DNA from: Methyloceanibacter sp.
GTDB taxonomy: Bacteria > Pseudomonadota > Alphaproteobacteria > Rhizobiales > Methyloligellaceae
Length of the DNA: 14,490 nucleotides
Assembly (NCBI GenBank): GCA_025449615.1
Contig: JANWJA010000076.1
Coordinates: 1 to 14,490 of the forward strand
Reading direction: 5' to 3'
The notes under the pieces were generated by a model. That model was given only the letters and a program-made list of their open reading frames with translations, did no database searches and was not told where the DNA came from. The position numbers and the translations under genes were made by a program. Of this stretch, positions 9,209 through 14,490 are shown piece by piece. Numbering within the stretch: the stretch's first letter is position 1; every line of letters starts with the position of its first letter.

Positions 9209-10462
9209 ATGGCCATTGAGATCCGCGTGCCGAGCCTCGGCGAGAGCATCAGCGAGGCCACTGTCGGCCAATGGTTGAAGCAGCAAGGCGACCAGGTCGC
9301 GGCGGATGAGCCTCTGGTCGAACTCGAGACCGACAAGGTCACTGTCGAGGTTCCGGCGCCGGCGTCCGGAATCTTGAGCGAAATCGCCGTCCCCTCCGGC
9401 ACCACAGTCGCCATCGGGTCGCTGCTCGGGTCGATCGCCGAAGGTGGTGCCAAGGCTCCGGCGCCAGTATCTGTCACTAGCAAGCCTGCACCAATCGTCC
9501 AACCAGCTCCGACAACACCAACCACCCTCGAACGCGAGCCGAGTCCGCGCGAAGAGGTGAGCGACAACGACATGCCGCCCTCGCCTGCGGCGCGGAAGCT
9601 TCTCGCCGAGAGCGGCTTGCAGCGCGGCAGCGTCGAAGGCTCCGGCAGACGCGGGCAAGTGTTAAAGCAGGACGTCGAGCAGGTCGCTTCCTCCATGCTC
9701 GCCCGCGAACGGAAACCGAAGCCCGCACCCGCATCGCGCGCGCCTGTCGCATCCGGAGACGAAATCCGCGAGGAGCGCGTCCGCATGACGCGGCTGCGCC
9801 AGACCATCGCCAAGCGGCTGAAGGAAGCCCAAGACAGCGCCGCAATGCTCACAACGTTCAACGACGTTGACATGGGCGCAGTGATGCAGCTCAGGCGCGA
9901 CTATCGCGAAGAGTTCGAAAAGAGACACGGCGTCAAGCTCGGCATGATGGGTTTCTTCGTCAAGGCTTGCGTCGAGGCGCTGAGAGAAATCCCCGCCGTC
10001 AATGCCGAGATCGACGGCGACGACATCGTCTACAAGAATTACTACCATATTGGCGTTGCCGTCGGCACCGAGCGCGGCCTGGTCGTACCGGTGTTGCGCG
10101 ACGCCGATCGTTTGAGCCTCGCCGAGATAGAGACTGCAATTGCCGATTTCGGCACCCGCGCCCGCGAAGGCAAGCTCGCTCTCGACGAGCTGCAAGGCGG
10201 CACCTTTACCATTTCCAATGGCGGCATCTATGGCTCGCTGCTGTCGACCCCGATCCTCAACGCCCCGCAATCGGGCATTCTCGGCATGCACCGCATCGAG
10301 GATCGCGCCGTGGTCCGCGATGGCCAGATCGTGGCGCGGCCGATGATGTATCTGGCGCTGTCATACGATCACCGCCTGGTTGATGGTAAAGAAGCGGTGA
10401 CTTTCCTTATTCGCGTGAAGGAAGCGATCGAGGATCCGAAGCGCCTCGTTCTCAATATCTAA
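9209..10462 (+). CDS. sucB: Dihydrolipoyl succinyltransferase (E2 of 2-oxoglutarate dehydrogenase)
   Basis: E2 forms the core of the complex and transfers the succinyl group to CoA. The 417-residue protein has one lipoyl domain (about 1-78, lipoylated Lys43 in [11 protein letters not shown]). A Pro/Ala-rich linker (about 81-110) follows, then a peripheral subunit-binding domain for E1/E3 (about 122-156, [14 protein letters not shown]), a second linker (about 165-183) and the catalytic acyltransferase domain (about 185-417). The catalytic residues are His388 and Asp392 in SYDHRLVDG. The single lipoyl domain and the [20 protein letters not shown] stretch fit SucB rather than the pyruvate dehydrogenase E2. 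The ATG at 9209 is fixed by the conserved [13 protein letters not shown] start. AGGG lies about 11 bases upstream, so the ribosome binding site is weakly placed. The caspase-like gene follows after 61 bases. Confidence 0.97.
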   Translation: MAIEIRVPSLGESISEATVGQWLKQQGDQVAADEPLVELETDKVTVEVPAPASGILSEIAVPSGTTVAIGSLLGSIAEGGAKAPAPVSVTSKPAPIVQPAPTTPTTLEREPSPREEVSDNDMPPSPAARKLLAESGLQRGSVEGSGRRGQVLKQDVEQVASSMLARERKPKPAPASRAPVASGDEIREERVRMTRLRQTIAKRLKEAQDSAAMLTTFNDVDMGAVMQLRRDYREEFEKRHGVKLGMMGFFVKACVEALREIPAVNAEIDGDDIVYKNYYHIGVAVGTERGLVVPVLRDADRLSLAEIETAIADFGTRAREGKLALDELQGGTFTISNGGIYGSLLSTPILNAPQSGILGMHRIEDRAVVRDGQIVARPMMYLALSYDHRLVDGKEAVTFLIRVKEAIEDPKRLVLNI

Positions 10463-10523
10463 ACCTCGGAAGCGTACAGGGTTGGGCAATTCACCTGGTA
10501 TCCCCGAGCGAGGTTTCAGACCC

Positions 10524-11966
10524 ATGCGTACCTTCCGTTTAGGCCTCAATGTCATCGCCCTGGCGGCCACTTTGGCTATCGCCCAAGCCGAGGCGCCCCC
10601 GCCCCGCACCGCCCTGGTCATCGGCAATGCCGACTATTCCTTTGCGCCATTGCGCAATCCCATCAACGACGCAGACGCCGTGGCAAAGTCGCTCGAAGAG
10701 GCAGGCTTTAACGTCATCCTGGCCAAAAACGCCGGCCACGCAGAGTTGGAGAAGGCCGTCAAAGAGCTTGGCGATGAGCTGAAATCGAAAGGTGGCGTCG
10801 GCCTGTTCTATTTCTCCGGCCACGGCGCGCAGATCGAAGGCGAGAATTATCTTATTCCAGCCGGGAATGAGATCGCCGATTTCGACGACGTCAAAACCAA
10901 GTCGCTGACCGGAACCGAGATTGTCGATGCCATGTCTGCGGCGAAGAACGATCTCAACATCATCATCCTCGATGCATGCCGCAACAATCCGATCGACCCC
11001 AACGGCTCGAAGGGACTGTCGCGCATCGATTCAAGCGCAAGCCTGTTCGTGTCGTTCGCCACATCGCCAGGCGCCGTGGCGCTCGATGGTGCGGGCAACA
11101 ACAGCCCCTACACCAAATATCTCGCAACCTCGATCACGGAGCCCAATCTCAATATTGAGGAAACCTTCAAGCGTACCTTGAAGGGCGTCTACGTCGACAC
11201 CCATGGCGAGCAGACGCCCTGGATCTCTTCCACCTATTTCGGCGAGTTTGTTTTCCGGCCGACCGATGCGGGTTCCGCAGAAGCACCGTCGCCAGAGCCT
11301 GCGGAGGAGCCGGAAGCTCCTGTCGATGTTCACGGCAAGCTGCAAGGCGCTCTGCTCAGCCTCAGCCGCCCGTCGGCTGCGGCGCAAGAAGGCACGCCCG
11401 ACCTCGCCGGAATCTACCGCGTGAACGGCACCAATCCGAATGGCAGCAAATATCGCGGCATGGTGGCCCTCACTCAAGACAAGGACCAGTTCGACTTCAC
11501 CTGGTGGATCGGCAAGGATGTGTTTCATGGCACCGGGCAGTTCGCCGGGAGAATGCTGGTGGTGAACTGGGGCGACACCAAACCGGTGATCTATTCCTTC
11601 GCCAAGGACGGTACCCTCGATGGCGAATGGGCCGACGGCTCTGGCGGCGAAACGCTCGAGCCTGTTGCTTCGGCGGCGGCGGATGAGGTCGAGCTGGCCG
11701 AAGGCGCCTATGGCGTCGAGGGCCGCAATCCCGATGGCAAAGGCTATAAGGGCACGGTCGAGATCGAGAAGGACGGCGACGAATATCATGTGAGCTGGAA
11801 GGTGGGAGATTCGGCTTACGAAGGCACCGGCACCCTCGAGGGCAATCTCCTCACCGTCGAGTGGGGCAGCGCCACGCCTGTGGTCTATGCGCTCGCCGAC
11901 GACGGCAGCCTCAAGGGACTTTGGGACGCAGGCCTCGGCGAGGAGACTCTGACGCCCGATGAGTGA
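10524..11966 (+). CDS. Exported caspase-like (peptidase C14) protein with duplicated C-terminal module
   Basis: The 480-residue product has four parts. A signal peptide (about 1-22/24: Arg at 2 and 5, a hydrophobic core, then AQA-EA) points to export. A caspase-like domain (about 26-245) begins TALVIGNADY and has the catalytic His100 in YFSGHGAQ and Cys152 in IILDACRNNP, ending in PWISSTYFGEFVF; bacterial members of this family are usually arginine/lysine-specific, but specificity here is not known. A Pro/Glu/Ala-rich linker (about 250-290) follows. Two tandem copies of a roughly 85-residue beta-rich module (about 295-380 and 393-478) share the pattern Y.V.G.NP.G..Y.G, then GTG....L.V.WG...PV.Y, then DG.L.G.W..G.G.ETL. 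Similar single modules occur in small exported proteins of alphaproteobacteria; their ligand is unknown to me. The ATG at 10524 gives a clean signal peptide and has GAGG 10 bases upstream; a TTG at 10482 is less likely. It lies between sucB and lpd, ending 12 bases before lpd, so it is almost surely co-transcribed. Confidence 0.9.
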   Translation: MRTFRLGLNVIALAATLAIAQAEAPPPRTALVIGNADYSFAPLRNPINDADAVAKSLEEAGFNVILAKNAGHAELEKAVKELGDELKSKGGVGLFYFSGHGAQIEGENYLIPAGNEIADFDDVKTKSLTGTEIVDAMSAAKNDLNIIILDACRNNPIDPNGSKGLSRIDSSASLFVSFATSPGAVALDGAGNNSPYTKYLATSITEPNLNIEETFKRTLKGVYVDTHGEQTPWISSTYFGEFVFRPTDAGSAEAPSPEPAEEPEAPVDVHGKLQGALLSLSRPSAAAQEGTPDLAGIYRVNGTNPNGSKYRGMVALTQDKDQFDFTWWIGKDVFHGTGQFAGRMLVVNWGDTKPVIYSFAKDGTLDGEWADGSGGETLEPVASAAADEVELAEGAYGVEGRNPDGKGYKGTVEIEKDGDEYHVSWKVGDSAYEGTGTLEGNLLTVEWGSATPVVYALADDGSLKGLWDAGLGEETLTPDE

Positions 11967-11978
11967 TAATAGGACTTA

Positions 11979-13376
11979 ATGCAATACGATCTCATCGTCA
12001 TCGGCACCGGCCCCGGCGGCTATGTCTGCGCCATCCGCGCGGCCCAACTTGGAATGAAAGTCGCAGTCGTCGAGAAGCGCGCCACCCACGGCGGCACCTG
12101 TCTCAATGTCGGCTGCATACCCTCGAAAGCGCTGCTCCACGCCTCTGAGCGTTTCACCGAAGCCGGACATGATTTCGGCCATCTCGGCATCAAGGTGAAA
12201 CCTGAGCTCGACCTCCCCGCCATGCTCGCCTTCAAGGACGAGGCGGTGCAGGGCAACGTTCAAGGCGTCGATTTCCTGCTCAAGAAAAACAAGATCGATG
12301 CGATCCACGGCCAAGCCCGCATCTCCTCGCCCGGCAAGATCGAGGTAGCAGGCGCCGATAGCCCGAAACAGACGCTCGAAGCCAAGAATATCGTCATCGC
12401 CACCGGCTCCGAGATCGCGCGCATTCCAGGCGTGGAGATCGACGAGAAGCGCATTGTCTCCTCCACCGGAGCGCTGTCTTTGCCGAAAGTGCCGAAGCGC
12501 ATGCTCGTCATCGGCGCCGGATATATCGGTCTTGAGCTCGGCTCGGTCTGGCGGCGCCTTGGCTCGGAGGTCACTGTTGTTGAAATGCTCGATCGCGTAG
12601 CGCCTGGTCTCGACGGCGAGGTGGCGAAGCAATTTCAGCGCATCCTGACCAAGCAAGGCATCGTGTTCAAGCTCGGCACCAAGGTGACAAGCGTCGACGC
12701 CTCGGGCGCGGACATCAAGGTGACCCTCGAGCCTGCCGGCGGCGGCGCCTCCGAGACCGCGAGCTTCGATGTGGTTCTCGTCGCTGTCGGGCGCATTCCG
12801 AACACCGAAGGTCTCGGCCTCGGCGAGCTCGGGGTCAAGCTCGACAATCGCAAGCGAATCGTCGTCGACCCGCATTTCGCCACCAACGTACCCCGCATCT
12901 ACGCCATCGGCGATGTGATCGACGGGCCGATGCTCGCGCACAAGGCAGAAGAGGAAGGCGTGGCCGTGGCCGAGATCCTCGCCGGCCAGGCCGGTCACGT
13001 AAATTATGGGGCCATTCCCTCCGTGGTCTACACCGCGCCGGAAGTGGCCTCTGTCGGCAAGACCGAGGAAGAGCTGGAAGAGGCCGGGATCGCCTACAAG
13101 ATCGGCAAGTTCCCGTTCACCGCCAATGGCCGCGCCAAGGCGAACCGCACCACCGAAGGCTTCGTCAAGATTCTGGCCGACGCCGCGAGCGATCGCGTGC
13201 TCGGCGTGCATATTCTCGGCGCCGACGCCGGCACCATGATCGCGGAGGCCGTGGTTTTGATGGAATTTGGCGGCTCGGCCGAGGATCTAGCGCGCATCTG
13301 CCATGCCCACCCGACCCTCAACGAGGCGGTGAAAGAAGCGGCCCTCGCTGTAGATGGCCGCCCCATCCACCTCTGA
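11979..13376 (+). CDS. lpdA: Dihydrolipoamide dehydrogenase (E3)
   Basis: E3 re-oxidises the dihydrolipoyl arm of E2 with FAD and NAD. The 465-residue protein has the FAD-binding GTGPGG (9-14), the redox-active disulfide Cys41/Cys46 in GGTCLNVGCIPSK, the NAD-binding GAGYIG (179-184), the second FAD motif YAIGDV (308-313) and the dimer-domain active-site pair His444 and Glu449 in HAHPTLNE. Its position after sucAB suggests it serves the 2-oxoglutarate complex; whether it also serves pyruvate dehydrogenase cannot be told here. The start is at 11979, with AGGA four bases upstream. Only 12 bases separate it from the caspase-like gene, so the two share a message. It ends 16 bases from a convergent gene, and no clear terminator is visible in that gap. 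Confidence 0.96.
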   Translation: MQYDLIVIGTGPGGYVCAIRAAQLGMKVAVVEKRATHGGTCLNVGCIPSKALLHASERFTEAGHDFGHLGIKVKPELDLPAMLAFKDEAVQGNVQGVDFLLKKNKIDAIHGQARISSPGKIEVAGADSPKQTLEAKNIVIATGSEIARIPGVEIDEKRIVSSTGALSLPKVPKRMLVIGAGYIGLELGSVWRRLGSEVTVVEMLDRVAPGLDGEVAKQFQRILTKQGIVFKLGTKVTSVDASGADIKVTLEPAGGGASETASFDVVLVAVGRIPNTEGLGLGELGVKLDNRKRIVVDPHFATNVPRIYAIGDVIDGPMLAHKAEEEGVAVAEILAGQAGHVNYGAIPSVVYTAPEVASVGKTEEELEEAGIAYKIGKFPFTANGRAKANRTTEGFVKILADAASDRVLGVHILGADAGTMIAEAVVLMEFGGSAEDLARICHAHPTLNEAVKEAALAVDGRPIHL

Positions 13377-13392
13377 TCGCTTCGGCTGTCAT

Positions 13393-13926
13393 TCAGCGCG
13401 AAGAGCGACGACGCTTGCTCCGAGACGCAGCCTTCGCCGGCGCCGCCCGAGATTGAGGATCGGTATCTTCAAGCAGCGACCACACCAATGCGGCGAAGCC
13501 GGCGAACTCCACCAGTGAAATGATGGCGTGCCCCCACTCCCAACGCGAGCGGACTTGCGTCCAATCCGCCGGCACCGGGCCGTTCACCCATGTCGCCAAC
13601 TCAACATTCGCCGGGTAGACCAACACCCACCACAAAGCGAAGGCAGACGCATAAAGAATTGCAGCCGCGAGCGCGAAATTGAATCCCGGCCGCCCATGCT
13701 CACGCACGATATAGGCGAGGAGAAACAACACAATGATGGCGACGAGGCCGATGATCGCGCCGATCGAGCCGAACAAATGATAGAGCCCGCCCTGCACCGT
13801 CGAGCCGACCCAGAGATATTGGTCCCAAGTCATTCGCGACGGCAGCTGCATCAGATGGCATATGCCCATCGCCAGGGTGAGCGCGGCGAGCATCACCGCG
13901 ACGAAGCGTAAAGCCTTAAGCCACAT
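13393..13926 (-). CDS. DUF1772-like four-helix membrane protein
   Basis: The 177-residue product has four hydrophobic segments (about 5-27, 50-75, 82-105 and 133-152) and a basic Arg/Lys/Ser tail at 159-177. The HLMQLPSRM motif after helix 1, Trp residues around helix 3, and the NVELATWV...W....RWEWGHA segment before helix 4 resemble DUF1772-type (anthrone oxygenase-like) membrane proteins. This assignment rests on pattern memory, not a search. Enzymatic function is not implied, since most such bacterial proteins are uncharacterised. The ATG at 13926 has GAGAGGGA 8 bases upstream. The gene is convergent with lpd and not part of the operon. Confidence 0.75.
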   Translation of the reverse strand: MWLKALRFVAVMLAALTLAMGICHLMQLPSRMTWDQYLWVGSTVQGGLYHLFGSIGAIIGLVAIIVLFLLAYIVREHGRPGFNFALAAAILYASAFALWWVLVYPANVELATWVNGPVPADWTQVRSRWEWGHAIISLVEFAGFAALVWSLLEDTDPQSRAAPAKAASRSKRRRSSR

Positions 13927-14083
13927 CTCTCTTATCCCTCTCTGTCAAACTTGATTGAATCACTTTAGCGCCCCGTAACCCATGGGAGGGTAGACGTGCC
14001 GGACCACGAGATCGGTCTATACGCCGCCAGGACTGGAACCGAAGCATCGCTTCCGAGGTTTTCCACATGGACAGGAGTTTGCA

Positions 14084-14335
14084 ATGACGCGCATTTCCTA
14101 TGGGTTGGTGATCGGCGCCCTCGCCGCGCTCGTCCTCGGCACGATCCCGGCCAACGCCCAGCTGATGAACGAGGGTTCCCAAGTCATCGCCATGCCGGGC
14201 AATCCCCAGCTTGGCGAACCCGGACTCGGCATGTCGGATGTCGTGAAGGAAACCGGGCCGCCGCGAACGCTGTTCGGCTATTTCCGGCACGACAACGGCC
14301 CGGCACGGAATCGCAGAATCATCCGCGAAGACTGA
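14084..14335 (+). CDS. Small exported protein, function unknown
   Basis: The 83-residue product starts with a typical signal peptide: Arg at position 3, a hydrophobic core (about 6-19) and a probable cleavage after ANA at about residue 25. The mature part is about 58 residues, rich in Gly, Pro and Asn, has no cysteines and is basic at the end (ARNRRIIRED). No lipoprotein cysteine and no known motif are visible. AGGAG lies 6 bases before the ATG at 14084, and the signal peptide gives further support. An overlapping frame starting at 13996 is a shadow in another phase. The 157-base region upstream has no clear promoter. The gene ends 7 bases from the convergent gene on its right. Confidence 0.75.
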   Translation: MTRISYGLVIGALAALVLGTIPANAQLMNEGSQVIAMPGNPQLGEPGLGMSDVVKETGPPRTLFGYFRHDNGPARNRRIIRED

Positions 14336-14342
14336 GTTGGAC

Positions 14343-14490
14343 TCAACTGTCGAGCCAGTCTTTAGCGTCCTCCGCGGTCTCCTCGATGACGCGCAATTTG
14401 TGCACCATGAGATCATCGACCTCCAGTTTGCGAAACCGCGCAAGCTCGACGCACAAGACTTTCAGGTGACGCTTGCGGGCGTCAACCACC
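14343..14490 (-). CDS. C-terminal end of an unrecognised gene (5' end outside window)
   Basis: Reading the minus strand from the right edge gives an open frame of 48 residues ending in TGA at 14343-14345. It begins VVDARKRHLKVLCVELARF and ends AKDWLDS. The charged, leucine-spaced pattern predicts a long helix, possibly coiled coil, and third positions are mostly G or C as in real genes here. It runs off the window, so start, length and family are unknown. It is convergent with the small exported protein gene. Confidence 0.55.
   Translation of the reverse strand, partial: VVDARKRHLKVLCVELARFRKLEVDDLMVHKLRVIEETAEDAKDWLDS

Noticed and set aside
10462..11979. A caspase–gasdermin type defence system
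   Set aside because: Bacterial gasdermin is encoded next to its caspase-like protease, but the neighbours here are sucB and lpd. The protease is also exported by signal peptide, which does not fit a cytoplasmic defence role.
13377..13392. Intrinsic terminator after lpd
   Set aside because: The 16-base gap to the convergent gene has no stem with a U-tract.
13927..13960. TTGACA-like promoter for the DUF1772-like gene
   Set aside because: The box is only about 15 bases from the start codon, so a -10 box and transcription start would fall inside the gene.

Overview
The window looks like the chromosome of a GC-rich alphaproteobacterium, most likely order Hyphomicrobiales (Rhizobiales). The evidence is the cluster order mdh–sucCD–sucAB–lpd, a 321-codon Rhizobiales-type malate dehydrogenase frame, and a dispersed palindromic repeat (a GAGCATGATCCCGAAAAGT-type arm) of the kind scattered through Rhizobiales genomes. 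I cannot name the genus from the sequence alone. There are no tRNA or rRNA genes, CRISPR arrays or recognisable insertion sequences.

Layout, left to right. (1) The 3' end of a cupin-domain gene (1-204, +) meets a small four-helix membrane protein (258-728, -), with one copy of the palindromic repeat between their ends. (2) mdh (+) starts at 904. It has all catalytic residues but is interrupted by an in-frame TAA at 1711-1713, where the family has tyrosine. The remaining 51 codons (1714-1869) continue in frame to the normal C-terminus. (3) A serralysin-like, calcium-binding (RTX) secreted metalloprotease (1880-3358, -) sits tail to tail with mdh. Upstream of it lies a roughly 650-base, partly AT-rich region with no convincing gene. 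(4) The main operon follows: sucC (4036), sucD (overlapping by 1 base), sucA (6265), sucB (9209), an exported caspase-like protease (10524) and lpd (11979, only 12 bases after the protease). A second repeat copy lies between sucA and sucB. (5) The right flank holds a DUF1772-like membrane protein (13393-13926, -), a small exported protein of unknown function (14084-14335, +) and the C-terminal end of an unrecognised gene on the minus strand (14343-14490).

How the genes work together: sucA (E1), sucB (E2) and lpd (E3) make the complete 2-oxoglutarate dehydrogenase complex. sucCD make succinyl-CoA synthetase, which uses its product, and mdh makes malate dehydrogenase. This is therefore a contiguous block of TCA-cycle genes. 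Two proteases have been added to it: the RTX metalloprotease splits mdh from sucC, and the caspase-like protein lies inside the operon between E2 and E3. The most notable points are the caspase-like gene (signal peptide plus a tandemly duplicated C-terminal module of unknown function) inside a core metabolic operon, the stop codon in mdh, and the two repeats that each supply the UAG stop codon of the gene before them.
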